In this document: positions 34,217 through 44,029 of the stretch, in pieces
Position numbering within the stretch: the stretch's first letter is position 1
Layout of the letters: each line of letters opens with the position of its first letter
Assembly (NCBI GenBank): GCA_019115945.1
Contig: DXCO01000037.1
Location: 1 to 64,000 of the forward strand
Origin: Candidatus Borkfalkia excrementavium
GTDB taxonomy: Bacteria > Bacillota > Clostridia > Christensenellales > Borkfalkiaceae
Reading direction: 5' to 3'
DNA length: 64,000 nt
The notes under the pieces: generated by a model
What the model was told of the DNA's origin: nothing
The model's input: the letters and a program-made list of their open reading frames with translations, nothing else
Databases searched by the model: none
Translations under genes and position numbers: made by a program

Positions 34217-35117
34217 GAATGAAAAAAAGAGCGGTTTTTTGAAAAAAGCCGCACCGATCGTGGTTTTTTCACTTACGGGTATCATCATGGCAGTCTATGC
34301 GCTCAGCCTTATATATCCTATCGTCTGGGTCCTGCTGTCCTCTTTGAAAGATACATACGATTATACTTTGAACCCGTTTTCGCTGCCGGATATCTGGTAT
34401 TTTGAAAATTATACGACGGCTTGGGAGGCGCTTACCGTCGAGGTATGGAACGCCACGACCAAGACGATGGTCATCTACAGTTACGGCAACATGTTCCTTT
34501 ACAGCGTCATCATCACAACGGTCAATTCCTTTCTGGGCGTGTTCCTTCCCGCGATCACGGCGTATATCGTCAGCAAGTATCGTTTCCGCGGCAGAAACCT
34601 GCTGTATAAGATTGCGCTGTTTACGATGATCATCCCCATCGTCGGATCCCTGTCCAGTTCGCTTTCCGTCCGTCGGGCGTTGGGGATCTATGATAACCTG
34701 ATCCCTTTCCTTCTGACGAACAGCGGCGGATTCGGTTTCAATTTTATTCTGCTTTACGGCGCGTTCAAATCGATCAGTTGGTCGTATGCCGAGGCCGCGT
34801 TTATCGACGGTGCAGGGCATCACACCGTCATGTACCGCATTTTTATGCCCATGATGATGCCCACGCTGTTCGCGCTCTTCGTGCTCGCGTTTGTCGGGGG
34901 CTGGAACGATTATATGACGATCATCACGTATCTTCCGAGTTATCCCAATCTCGCCTACGGCATCTATATGTTCAACGCGCTTTCCACGGTCAACCAGCAT
35001 TCGGACCCCGTGGTCATGGCAGGATTCGTACTGGTCGCGATCCCGACCGTTACGATTTGGTGTATCTCGCAAAAATTCGTGTCCAATAAAGTCGTCGTCG
35101 GCGGCCTGAAAGGATAG
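34209..35117 (+). CDS. Carbohydrate ABC transporter permease, MalG/UgpE type (module A)
   Basis: 302 aa. Six hydrophobic segments and the EAA-type motif (YAEAAFIDGAGHHTVMYRIFMPMMMP). It overlaps the first permease by 8 bp. Its C-terminus (NKVVVGGLKG) is the usual ending of this family. With 33293 it forms the channel for the sugar bound by the 31674 lipoprotein. Confidence 0.92.
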   Translation: MTENEKKSGFLKKAAPIVVFSLTGIIMAVYALSLIYPIVWVLLSSLKDTYDYTLNPFSLPDIWYFENYTTAWEALTVEVWNATTKTMVIYSYGNMFLYSVIITTVNSFLGVFLPAITAYIVSKYRFRGRNLLYKIALFTMIIPIVGSLSSSLSVRRALGIYDNLIPFLLTNSGGFGFNFILLYGAFKSISWSYAEAAFIDGAGHHTVMYRIFMPMMMPTLFALFVLAFVGGWNDYMTIITYLPSYPNLAYGIYMFNALSTVNQHSDPVVMAGFVLVAIPTVTIWCISQKFVSNKVVVGGLKG

Positions 35118-35147
35118 ATCAATTTCATATGAAAGGAGGAGGAAAAC

Positions 35148-38100
35148 ATGATCAAAAGAAAATACTGTAAAATTTACAGTATTTTGATGTTGGCAGTCAT
35201 CTCGGTTTGTTCGCTGATCCTGGGATTTGTCCTGTTGGGAAATGCGGGCAGCGTATCGGCGGAAGGGCCGGTTTTCGATGACGAAGTAACTTTCCGTGAA
35301 GATTACGGCGTCGGCTATACGCTGACCGTACCCGCGGCTTATTTTACCGCAGACGGAGAATCTCTGCCCGCGTCCGCCGTTTTGACCTATGAGGGAGAGA
35401 CGGTCGCGACGCTGAGTGCGGAGGAGGCTTCTTTCCGTTACAAACTGGAAGAGACAGGGGATTATGCGCTGACATATTTTTGTGACTATAAGGGAGAGAC
35501 CTATACGCAATCTTTCCTGTTTACCGTTTCCGACCGCCCGTATTTCGAAAATTCGCTGAACGCGGTGTATCCGATCGGTTCCGATCTTCCCCTCACGGCG
35601 ACCGCCGTCTGGAAAGGGGAGAGAAAACAGGCCACAGCCAAAGTGAACGGCGAAGATATCGCGGATGCGTATTATCATGCGGCATCGGCCGGGACAGTGA
35701 CGGTCACTTTCTCCGCGCAGTTCAACGGGCAGACGTATGAAGAGACGACGAACGTGACCATAAAGGTGGGGGATCCTTCCGACCTGTTTATCGGCGTTTC
35801 GGGTATCACGTCTATCGAGCCGAATGTGGATGGTGCGGATATTTTCCGTGACGGTAACGGAGTACAACTCATGGCGGGAGCCCCGGGATCCGTTGCGCGT
35901 TATTCCAACGTGATCGATCTCAACAGCCTCGACCAGAAGACGAATCTCATCAGTTTCATCCCGCTTTCGGGAGACGGATACACGCCGATCACCGAGGTTC
36001 TGATCCGTCTCGTGGACGTGCATGATGCATCCAAATCCGTCTATTGGCGTTTTTATTCCGTTTCCTGGGATACAGGCGGATGCACTTCCTATGCGGGATT
36101 CAATTACGACGGCAGGGTCATGGGAAGATTCAACGAGGCGGGCGATCGCTTCGGCGAGGTGCGGACGGACTGGATGGCGCAGATCCCGAACGCAACCTTT
36201 AACGTGAACGAAACGGATAAGACGAATCTGATGTGGTTTGCCGCGCAGACGGATTATAAAAATCGCGCCTTTTACGTGACGACGGAACTTCCCGCAGGGC
36301 AGGATCCCTGGCTGCTTTTGGATGCGGACGACTCCGAACAGGTCGGCGTCGGCAAAGAGTGGAAGGGCTTCACCACGGGCGAAGTCTGGCTGGAGATCGA
36401 AGTTTCCGGGTCGGGCAATACGGGCGTTCTTGTCAAAGAAGTCGCAGGGCAATCGCTTTCGGGTACCGAGATCGTCGATACGACGGCGCCTTACGTGCTC
36501 ACCGATTATATCGACGATGCGAATATGCCCGTCGGAACGGTCAATCAGGCTTATCCCATCCCGCAGGCGCTGCGCGTTCTGGACGCGGTGGAAGGGGAAC
36601 TGGATCCCGCTTCCGTAGAAATCAGTCTTGCCAAGATCAACGGCATCCTTGCGGAAGACTGCAGCGATCTGATCGAAAACGGTGCCTTCGTACCGCAGAG
36701 CGCAGGCAGATACAGGATCGGCTATACTGTTACGGACACGGCGGGCAATCGAAGCGTCCGGTATATCTTTGCGGAAATTTCGGACGAAGCGGCGGAGATC
36801 ACCGTCTCCTGTTCGCTCCCCGAAACCGCATTCGTCGGAGAAACGCTCAATCTGCCCGACGTCACGGTAACGGGCATGACGACGCTTACGACGCGGACGG
36901 TCAGTTATTCCTTTAACGGTACGCCGTTATCGGTCGGAGCGGGAAGCGATTATACCTTTACGGAAGAGGGGACGCTGTCTTTGTACTACGAGTTCGTAGA
37001 CTACGTCAATAACAGCCGCTCGGCCACGCTGGAAACGAAGGTCACGATCAGTCCCGATCCCGTGATTACGGTCAGGGGCGTGCCCTATACGGCGATCAGC
37101 GGCAGAGATCTGTATTTGCCGGACTTTACCGCTTACGATTACAATTATCCGTCCACGGACGCGCGTTTTGAACCGGTCAAATCTTTGACAGTAAACGGAA
37201 AGGCGGTAGATACGGAGGAGCGGATTTACTCCGTAACGGAAAAAGAAGGGCAGACGCTCGAAGTGGTGTTTGCTGCCGGCAACGCGAAGGTCGTCAAGGA
37301 AATTCAGGTCATTTCGCCCACCTATGTATCCGATTATTTTTTGGCAGAATCCTCCTCGGAAGTCACAAAGATCAATGCGGAAAACTACACGGGATTCCGT
37401 TTCAACGGCGATCTGACGCTGAAAACCGCAAATGCAGTGGTCGTAGACAATTATGCGGGATTCGTGAATTCTTTCAATCTGAATGCCGCGTCCGGTACGT
37501 TAGACGTCGTGATGACGGACTATCTCAGGCCGTATAAATCTATCTTTTTCCGCATCGATCTTGCTACGCGCACGCTCACGATCAACGGTACCGGCACGGA
37601 GTATTCTTTGCCGTCGGGCACGACGGAACTTCGCTACCGCGACATCGGCGGCCTGCTTTCGGATTACGGCGTGATCTCATCCTGGACGGACGGAACGGCG
37701 TTCGACGGATTCGAACGCGGGCTCGCCGTGATTGAATGGAAGGCGTCCGTTTCGGGCGAAAACGTTCTCGAATTGTACGAACTCGGCATGACGCGGCTGA
37801 TAACGAAATATGAAAACGGCAGGCCGCAGCCGTTTGAAGACAACGGCGTGCCCTCCATCGTCCTTTCCGCGTCCATTTACGACCAGTCGCCTTCCCTGGG
37901 GCAATCGTTGTTTATCCCCGCGGCGGAAGGGTATCAGGCGCTGTCCGGCAGTTGCGACGTAAAAGTCACCGTTTACAATGCCGCCGGCGATGCCGTTATC
38001 GAAAATGCGCTCGCCAATACCGATTATTATTATACGATCGATTCGTACGGCGTCTGGCTGATCGAATACTGCGTGACCTATGCGGACGGGGCGATCGATA

Positions 38101-38402
38101 TGCGCTCCATGCCCATCACGGTCAGCAGTTCCGTTCCGCCCGTGGTTCAGATTTCGGGAGAGATCCCCGAAACAGCCGAAGCGGGAAGCGAGTTCACGCT
38201 GCCGCAGGCGAGCGTAACAGGCGTAGGGGAGACGGATGTTTACTATTCGCTGACTACGCCGGGCGGTAAAGTTATGGTGTACGAGTGCGGGGATAAAATC
38301 ACCTTTTCGGAAACGGGAAATTATCGTCTGACGCTGATGGCGAGCGACGATTGGAATTATACCGTAAATCACTTCACGATTGAAGTTTCGCAGGAGGGAT
38401 AA
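35148..38402 (+). CDS. Giant secreted Ig-like surface protein (module A)
   Basis: 1084 aa. An N-terminal signal segment (about 12-38, ending VSAEG) but no C-terminal anchor or LPXTG. It consists of many beta-rich, Ig-like repeats with the type of ending seen in Big_3/HYR domains (YRIGYTVTDTAGNRSVRYIF). Two larger blocks, about residues 230-440 and 720-900, look like jelly-roll domains sharing GFTTGEV and similar motifs with the 53185 protein. No catalytic residues are recognised; a glycan-binding or scaffolding role is inferred from the neighbouring transporter and hydrolases. A perfect 13-bp inverted repeat lies at its start codons. Confidence 0.75.
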   Translation: MIKRKYCKIYSILMLAVISVCSLILGFVLLGNAGSVSAEGPVFDDEVTFREDYGVGYTLTVPAAYFTADGESLPASAVLTYEGETVATLSAEEASFRYKLEETGDYALTYFCDYKGETYTQSFLFTVSDRPYFENSLNAVYPIGSDLPLTATAVWKGERKQATAKVNGEDIADAYYHAASAGTVTVTFSAQFNGQTYEETTNVTIKVGDPSDLFIGVSGITSIEPNVDGADIFRDGNGVQLMAGAPGSVARYSNVIDLNSLDQKTNLISFIPLSGDGYTPITEVLIRLVDVHDASKSVYWRFYSVSWDTGGCTSYAGFNYDGRVMGRFNEAGDRFGEVRTDWMAQIPNATFNVNETDKTNLMWFAAQTDYKNRAFYVTTELPAGQDPWLLLDADDSEQVGVGKEWKGFTTGEVWLEIEVSGSGNTGVLVKEVAGQSLSGTEIVDTTAPYVLTDYIDDANMPVGTVNQAYPIPQALRVLDAVEGELDPASVEISLAKINGILAEDCSDLIENGAFVPQSAGRYRIGYTVTDTAGNRSVRYIFAEISDEAAEITVSCSLPETAFVGETLNLPDVTVTGMTTLTTRTVSYSFNGTPLSVGAGSDYTFTEEGTLSLYYEFVDYVNNSRSATLETKVTISPDPVITVRGVPYTAISGRDLYLPDFTAYDYNYPSTDARFEPVKSLTVNGKAVDTEERIYSVTEKEGQTLEVVFAAGNAKVVKEIQVISPTYVSDYFLAESSSEVTKINAENYTGFRFNGDLTLKTANAVVVDNYAGFVNSFNLNAASGTLDVVMTDYLRPYKSIFFRIDLATRTLTINGTGTEYSLPSGTTELRYRDIGGLLSDYGVISSWTDGTAFDGFERGLAVIEWKASVSGENVLELYELGMTRLITKYENGRPQPFEDNGVPSIVLSASIYDQSPSLGQSLFIPAAEGYQALSGSCDVKVTVYNAAGDAVIENALANTDYYYTIDSYGVWLIEYCVTYADGAIDMRSMPITVSSSVPPVVQISGEIPETAEAGSEFTLPQASVTGVGETDVYYSLTTPGGKVMVYECGDKITFSETGNYRLTLMASDDWNYTVNHFTIEVSQEG
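35159..35185. repeat. Perfect inverted repeat at the 5' end of the 35148 gene
   Basis: AAAATACTGTAAA (35159-35171) and TTTACAGTATTTT (35173-35185), one base apart, within codons 4-13. It could be an operator-like palindrome or an mRNA hairpin next to the start codon. Confidence 0.75.
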
Positions 38403-38403
38403 T

Positions 38404-40404
38404 ATGAAAATTTTAAGGAGGATCTTGATATTTATGATGTGCATCTGCGCGCTGGTCGGCGCGGTCGGCTGCGGCAAAGATACCGGCACGAAAAAACCTG
38501 ACGGCGGACCGGAGGAGCCCACCCAGACGGGCAATTACATAGCCTACGACGGCTCGAGCGATTATTCTATTTTGCTGCCCGCTTCTGCCCAGCCCGCAGA
38601 AACGACCGCCGCGACCGAACTTTCCTCGATTTTGCGGGAAGTGACGGGCGTTGCGCTGGACGTCGTGGCGGAAAACAGGGTCAAAAATGTGACCACTTCG
38701 GGTTATTTCATTTCAGTCGGAGAAACGGAACTGTATAAGCAGCAGGATTTCCGCGCCGAAGATCTGAACACGGACGGATTTCTCATCAAAACGGTAGATA
38801 ACACCCTCTTTATCATCGGAGAAAACCAGAGGGGGACCCTGTACGGCGTATATGAATTTCTCGAAAGGGAGGCAGGCTGCCGTTTCCTCTCGCCCACGTA
38901 CGATCACATTCCTTCCGTGCAGCGGCTGGGGCTACGCAATCTCGACGTGAAGGAAGTTCCCGTATTTGCAACACGGTCCGACTTTTATTGGCCCATGTCT
39001 TACGATACGCAGTACACGGCAAAAATGCGCTATCTCTCCCAGTTCTCCGGATTTAAAGACTTGTCCGAATCCATCGGTGGTTCCCTCACGACGTACTGGA
39101 ACGAAACGGGGCATTCATTCTATCAGTTCGTGCCGCATACGCAGTATTATGCCGAACATAACGACTGGTTTTCGGGGCCGGATGCAAACAATTCGCAGCC
39201 TTGTTTCAGCAATGGGCTGAACGACGACGGGACGCTGACGGAGGGCGATTCCTTCATGCGAACGCTGATCGAGGCGGTCAAGCAGAAAATACTCGATGAA
39301 CCGATGCTCACGCATATCATGCTCGGGCAGCAGGATAACGACAATGTTTGCCGCTGCGACAGGTGTACGGAACAGATCGCCGCGCTCGGCGGCCAGCGTT
39401 CCGCGCAACTCGTGCTCGTCACGAACGCGGTCGCGCGCGAAGTGAAGGCATGGATGGAGCAGGAGGGGATAGATCGGGACATCGTTTTTCTGACTTTCTC
39501 GTATTGGTGGAGCATGAACGCCCCCACTAAGACGGACGAAAACGGAAACGTCGTCGCTGCGAACGATTACGTGATCCCGAGAGATGACGTGTATATCTTT
39601 TTTGCGCCGATCGGGGCCTGCTACAACCATGCGATCAACGATACGTCCTGTTCGAAAAACGTCGTGGATATCTACGGCCAGTTTGAAAACTGGCGCGCGA
39701 TCACCGATCGTTTCTACGTATGGGATTATGCGGTCAATTTCAACGATTATCTTTCCTGGTATCCAAATCTCGGCGTGCTGAAAGAAAACCTCCTGTATTA
39801 TCGCGAGATCGGCGTGGCGGGCGTCCTTACAGAAGGCGCGATCACGGCGCAGAATTATTACGAGCAGGATCTGACGAGTTGGCTCTTGTCCAAACTGATG
39901 TGGAATCCCGATCAGGACGTCAACGCGCTGCGCGCCGAATATGACCGTTATTATTTCGGAGAGGCGGCCGGCCCGATCATCACGCAGTATGCCGACTTCA
40001 TGAACGCTTATTTCGAGCGCGTTTCAAGGACGCAGGGCAATTCCGTTCTGCACGCCGCGATCTATACCAATCATACGCCCTGGCTCGTCTCCGTCGATAC
40101 GCTGAACGAAAAGATGATCAATACGGCGGACGGCTATCTTGCCCGCGCCAAAGAAGCGATCGAGAATGACGAGGCGCTTACCCAGGAGCAGAAAGATCAG
40201 TATCTTTATAATCTCAAACAGGCGGAAGTGCAGGTCATGTACATGAAATATAAAAACTATGACGCCGTGTTCTATACCACGGACGAGGCGAGATACGAAT
40301 TCATGACCGAATTTTTCGACCTGGCAGAACTTTTGGACGTGAACGCATTGATGGAAAACGGCAAGAGCCTTTCGGAGTTGAGAGCCGAAGCGCTTGACGG
40401 TTGA
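38404..40404 (+). CDS. DUF4838 lipoprotein, glycosidase-like (module A)
   Basis: 666 aa. Lipobox Cys23 (ALVGAVGC). An N-terminal domain like the alpha-glucuronidase/GH20 N-terminal domain (ELSSILREVTGVALDVV, then ENQRGTLYGVYEFLEREAGCRFL) precedes a DUF4838 TIM-barrel-like region with the Cys cluster CRCDRC (about residues 315-325) that recurs in the module B copy. DUF4838 proteins are widespread in gut bacteria; activity is not firmly assigned, but the architecture suggests a hydrolase acting on cell-surface-bound glycans. It starts one base after the 35148 gene. Confidence 0.82.
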   Translation: MKILRRILIFMMCICALVGAVGCGKDTGTKKPDGGPEEPTQTGNYIAYDGSSDYSILLPASAQPAETTAATELSSILREVTGVALDVVAENRVKNVTTSGYFISVGETELYKQQDFRAEDLNTDGFLIKTVDNTLFIIGENQRGTLYGVYEFLEREAGCRFLSPTYDHIPSVQRLGLRNLDVKEVPVFATRSDFYWPMSYDTQYTAKMRYLSQFSGFKDLSESIGGSLTTYWNETGHSFYQFVPHTQYYAEHNDWFSGPDANNSQPCFSNGLNDDGTLTEGDSFMRTLIEAVKQKILDEPMLTHIMLGQQDNDNVCRCDRCTEQIAALGGQRSAQLVLVTNAVAREVKAWMEQEGIDRDIVFLTFSYWWSMNAPTKTDENGNVVAANDYVIPRDDVYIFFAPIGACYNHAINDTSCSKNVVDIYGQFENWRAITDRFYVWDYAVNFNDYLSWYPNLGVLKENLLYYREIGVAGVLTEGAITAQNYYEQDLTSWLLSKLMWNPDQDVNALRAEYDRYYFGEAAGPIITQYADFMNAYFERVSRTQGNSVLHAAIYTNHTPWLVSVDTLNEKMINTADGYLARAKEAIENDEALTQEQKDQYLYNLKQAEVQVMYMKYKNYDAVFYTTDEARYEFMTEFFDLAELLDVNALMENGKSLSELRAEALDG

Positions 40405-40423
40405 TTAAAAGGAGGAAGGGAAA

Positions 40424-43400
40424 ATGAAAACAAAGTTGCTTGGAAAAAGGACTGTTGTTGCCGCTCTCTTGGCGGCGGTGTTTCTCGTGAGTGCGGCGTT
40501 TTTTGCCGTATTCGCCTTCCGCGGGAACCGAGTCTTCGCGGAAGGAACCTATTATACGGATGATGTTTCGGCAATGCCCGAGATCGACTTTTCGGAAACG
40601 GGGCTCGTTTCGGATGCGAAATCGGAAACATTCGACAATGCGGGCGTGCTGCAGGAGATCTGGGGCGAAAACGCGCCCGGCATGACGGTGGATACGTCGA
40701 TGACGGCGTCCTTCATGTTCGAATCGGGCGCAAATTCGGGTTACGTTGTCTCTTTCCGCCGCAGCGGATGGAGCGAAGATCTCAAACTGAATTTTTATCC
40801 GGACGGCAAGGTGGAACTGTTTAAGAACAGATCTGAATCCCAGTCTTTCAACGACGGGGCCTTTCAGGCAGAGACCTGGTACTATGTAAAGTACACCGTC
40901 GCAACGCTGTATTCAGACGAGGCGCTCGAAACGCAGGTGGGTTACCGTTCGACGTATACGGTTACGGACAATGCGGAATATACTTTTTCGCACAGCATGG
41001 ATTTCCTGAATGAAGAGATCGGCAACGACGAGTCGGGCAGCGCCATCAAGTACGATACGGGCAACTTCTTTCTTTGGGTATCGACGGAACTTGCGAATCA
41101 CGTACACGTCGCTTCTTATCAATACGATCCGTCAAGCGTTCCCGAAGAACCGACCGATCCCGTAGATCCGGAAGCGTGTTATACAAAGGACATCGCCTCC
41201 CTTTCCGAGATCGATTTTTCCGCGACGGGGCTTGTAATGGATCCGAAAGCGGATACGTACAACGAATCGGGGCTGAAAGAGTTTTACGAAGGGAACGCGC
41301 CCGGTACAACGATCGACACGACGTTCACGGCGGCGATCATGTTCGAAGAGGGCGCGGTCAATACACATCCCATTTCTTTCCGCAGAAGCGGTTGGAGCGA
41401 AAATCTGAAACTGAATATTTATTCCGACGGCAAAGTGGAACTTTATAAAAACAATACGCCTGCGGATTGCGAAACATTCAACGGAACGGCTTTTACTTCC
41501 GGCACGTGGTATTATGTAAAGTATACCGTTGCAAATCTCTATTCTGACGAGGGCCTGAAAAATCAGGTCGGTTACCGTTCCGTGGTCACGATTACCGACA
41601 ATTCGGATTATAACGTGGAATATACTTTAAGTTTTCTGAATGAAGAAACGAACGGGTTGGATTACAATACGGGCAATTTCTTTGTCTGGATGGGAACGGA
41701 GTTGGGAGGAAAGGGATACATCGCGTCCTATCAGTTTGATCCGGACGCGGAAGCGACGACCTACTATCCCGCCGTCGATCTTGAGGATGCGGAAGTGATC
41801 GAGATCAGCGACAAGATCCCTATGAATGCGGCAGGGATCGATATCAGGAGCGATTCGTATTTTTCAAACGACGGATATTATGCAAACTTTACCGGCATTT
41901 ATGAACTGAACAAAACTTTCCGCTTCAGGATTCAGGGCAAGGGGAGTTTTCATACCGCATATACGGGCAACTGGATCTGGGAAAGTTACAAAGCGGATTT
42001 CGAGTACGACACCAACTCGATTATTTTCGGAAGAGGGGGCGACGACAGGGGAGATACGATCAATCCTTCGCCTGCGCTGAGCGAAGATAAGATTTATCTG
42101 GTCGAAATCACGATCATCGAGTATTTGCGCGAGGACAACGACGAAAAGGCTTTCGAAATGTTTGTTTTCCGCCTTTACGAAGACGGCCAGGAGACGCCGA
42201 TCGTCGATAAGCAGATTCAGTATACGGGGCCGATCGCCCTGCCCGAAGACGGCGCGAGGGGGTATTTCGGTATCTACGTAGGGTCTGCGGAGACGAACGA
42301 CCTGACGATCCTGCCCGCCGATTTTTCGAGGGATTATGCGGTCACGCTGATTAACGGAGACAACAGCAATCAGGTAGCCGTTTCTTACGGCGATCCGTAC
42401 GATTTCTCCGATTACGTGCAGCCGAAACAGGGGTATGACTTCGAGGGCTGGGAATATTACGCGGACGGCGTACGCAACACGATCCCGTCTTCCGGCACGT
42501 GGACGGTCGACTTCACGACGCAGAGCGGAGGCGTATACGAAGGCAGCCTGACCGCGGTCTATACTCCGATCGATTATACCGTAAACTATGTCATAACGGG
42601 CGGAACGAATTCCGATCAGAATCCCGCCGCCATCAACGTCGAGGACGGAACCGTCACGCTTTCCGACCCGACGCCGACCAATGCGGGCGAAGTGTTCTTC
42701 GGTTGGTATCTGAATGCCGAATTTACGGGCGATGCGGTCACGCAGATCGAATGCACGTTCGAAGAGATCACCCTCTATGCGAAGATCGCCGAAGGCTGCA
42801 CGCTGACCCTGATCATGCCGGACGGTGAGGAACTGAAAATCTCTGCCGAATTGAATGTGGCGTACGTATTTCCGACCGAAACATCGGAAGGATACGGTCA
42901 GATCACCGGCTGGGAGATGAAAGACGGAGATTCCTGGACGGCCGTGAGCGGAGCGAGCGTCACGCCTACGGCGGATGCGACCTACCGTGCGGTCGCCGAA
43001 CCGATCTCTTATGCCATAACCTATGAGATGGACGGAGGCACCAACAATTCGCAGAATCCCGCTTCTTATACGATCCAAGATACGATCACGCTTCTCAACC
43101 CCGAAAAAGACGGATATTTCTTTATCGGCTGGTACATGAACGATGACGCGGTCAAAGGGATCGTCGCGGGAACGACGGGAAACATCACGCTGGAAGCGCG
43201 TTGGGTGGAGGATACCCTGCCCGAATCGGTACGCTATTCCGTCAGCGAAAACGCAGTATTGCTTCCCGTTCCGAGCGGTTTGCCTGCGGGTTCTCATTAC
43301 AATGTAAACTTGTTTGACGCGCAGAACAATCCTTTGCAGGTCGTATCCAATTCCTATACATTCGCCGAGGAAGGAAGTTATAAACTCGTCTACAACATCA

Positions 43401-43789
43401 CCCTGCCTTCGGGAACGTATACGAGGGAAGTACAGGTCACGGTCGCAGAACTTACCATAAGCGTCAGCGGCGATTATAAGACCTCCTATAAAGCGGGAGA
43501 CGTGATCGATATCTTTGCCGCTACGGCGGGGGATGAAACCGTATCCGTACAAATCACCAAAGACGGCGAGGCCGTAACGCCCGAAAACGGCAAACTGACT
43601 CTCGAAGAGGGAACCTACCGCATCGTATATTCGGCAGACGGCGCGCAGAATGTCGCGTTTGAATTTACGGTAAGCGGCGCAGACGGAACGAACTGGGCGC
43701 TTTGGGGCACGTTGATCGGCGTTGGTGCCGTCGTGGTCATCGGGGCGGTCGTTCTTGTGATCTTCCTGAAACGCAAAAAGAAAGCCTGA
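40424..43789 (+). CDS. Membrane-anchored surface protein with tandem N-terminal domains and InlB-type repeats (module A)
   Basis: 1121 aa. The signal segment ends near FAEGT. Two tandem domains of about 200 residues (about 40-235 and 245-445) share FRRSGWSE.LKLN, GTWYYVKYTVA and TGNFF.W. A further beta domain follows, then Listeria-Bacteroides (InlB/Flg_new-type) repeats such as YTVNYVITGGTNSDQNP and the matching copy 140 residues later, and an Ig-like end. A single C-terminal transmembrane helix and the tail KRKKKA anchor it; no LPXTG is present. A glycan-adhesin role is inferred. It is followed by a terminator. Confidence 0.8.
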   Translation: MKTKLLGKRTVVAALLAAVFLVSAAFFAVFAFRGNRVFAEGTYYTDDVSAMPEIDFSETGLVSDAKSETFDNAGVLQEIWGENAPGMTVDTSMTASFMFESGANSGYVVSFRRSGWSEDLKLNFYPDGKVELFKNRSESQSFNDGAFQAETWYYVKYTVATLYSDEALETQVGYRSTYTVTDNAEYTFSHSMDFLNEEIGNDESGSAIKYDTGNFFLWVSTELANHVHVASYQYDPSSVPEEPTDPVDPEACYTKDIASLSEIDFSATGLVMDPKADTYNESGLKEFYEGNAPGTTIDTTFTAAIMFEEGAVNTHPISFRRSGWSENLKLNIYSDGKVELYKNNTPADCETFNGTAFTSGTWYYVKYTVANLYSDEGLKNQVGYRSVVTITDNSDYNVEYTLSFLNEETNGLDYNTGNFFVWMGTELGGKGYIASYQFDPDAEATTYYPAVDLEDAEVIEISDKIPMNAAGIDIRSDSYFSNDGYYANFTGIYELNKTFRFRIQGKGSFHTAYTGNWIWESYKADFEYDTNSIIFGRGGDDRGDTINPSPALSEDKIYLVEITIIEYLREDNDEKAFEMFVFRLYEDGQETPIVDKQIQYTGPIALPEDGARGYFGIYVGSAETNDLTILPADFSRDYAVTLINGDNSNQVAVSYGDPYDFSDYVQPKQGYDFEGWEYYADGVRNTIPSSGTWTVDFTTQSGGVYEGSLTAVYTPIDYTVNYVITGGTNSDQNPAAINVEDGTVTLSDPTPTNAGEVFFGWYLNAEFTGDAVTQIECTFEEITLYAKIAEGCTLTLIMPDGEELKISAELNVAYVFPTETSEGYGQITGWEMKDGDSWTAVSGASVTPTADATYRAVAEPISYAITYEMDGGTNNSQNPASYTIQDTITLLNPEKDGYFFIGWYMNDDAVKGIVAGTTGNITLEARWVEDTLPESVRYSVSENAVLLPVPSGLPAGSHYNVNLFDAQNNPLQVVSNSYTFAEEGSYKLVYNITLPSGTYTREVQVTVAELTISVSGDYKTSYKAGDVIDIFAATAGDETVSVQITKDGEAVTPENGKLTLEEGTYRIVYSADGAQNVAFEFTVSGADGTNWALWGTLIGVGAVVVIGAVVLVIFLKRKKKA

Positions 43790-43829
43790 CGCGATTTTTA
43801 AGGGCTTACGATACTGTAACAATATAGCA

Positions 43830-43865
43830 AAAGAGCGGGGCGGAATTTTTTCGCCCCGCTCTTTT
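43830..43865 (+). terminator. Terminator of module A
   Basis: A stem AAGAGCGGGGCG/CGCCCCGCTCTT with loop GAATTTTTT, followed by TTTT. Confidence 0.9.
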
Positions 43866-43906
43866 GAATTGAATCAAAAAATATAAATGAAATATTTTAT
43901 TAGTTT

Positions 43907-43933
43907 TGCGAAATTTTTTATATTGCATTTTGA
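43907..43933. promoter_or_regulatory. Predicted AraC operator, copy 1
   Basis: TGCGAAATTTTTTATATTGC begins 16 bp before the -35 box and is closely matched at 47490 in the same position relative to its promoter. It is a probable binding site for the AraC regulator at 46370. Confidence 0.65.
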
Positions 43934-43951
43934 TCAAATTTTTTTTATAAT
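43923..43951 (+). promoter_or_regulatory. Promoter of the sialidase-like/aldolase pair
   Basis: TTGCAT (43923-43928), a 17-bp spacer and perfect TATAAT (43946-43951). Confidence 0.75.
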
Positions 43952-44029
43952 CAAATAAAAGCATCTATCACAGTTTTCGACAGTAACCTGTAAGCATTCA
44001 TTAAAATTCATGTAAGCGAGGGAAGTGTT

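Noticed and set aside
34269-36452. 727-codon minus-strand frame
   Set aside because: It lies opposite the module A permease and Ig-like genes and has low-complexity, basic composition typical of antisense frames.
41864-43822. 652-codon minus-strand frame
   Set aside because: Antisense to the anchored surface protein; no ribosome site or family match.
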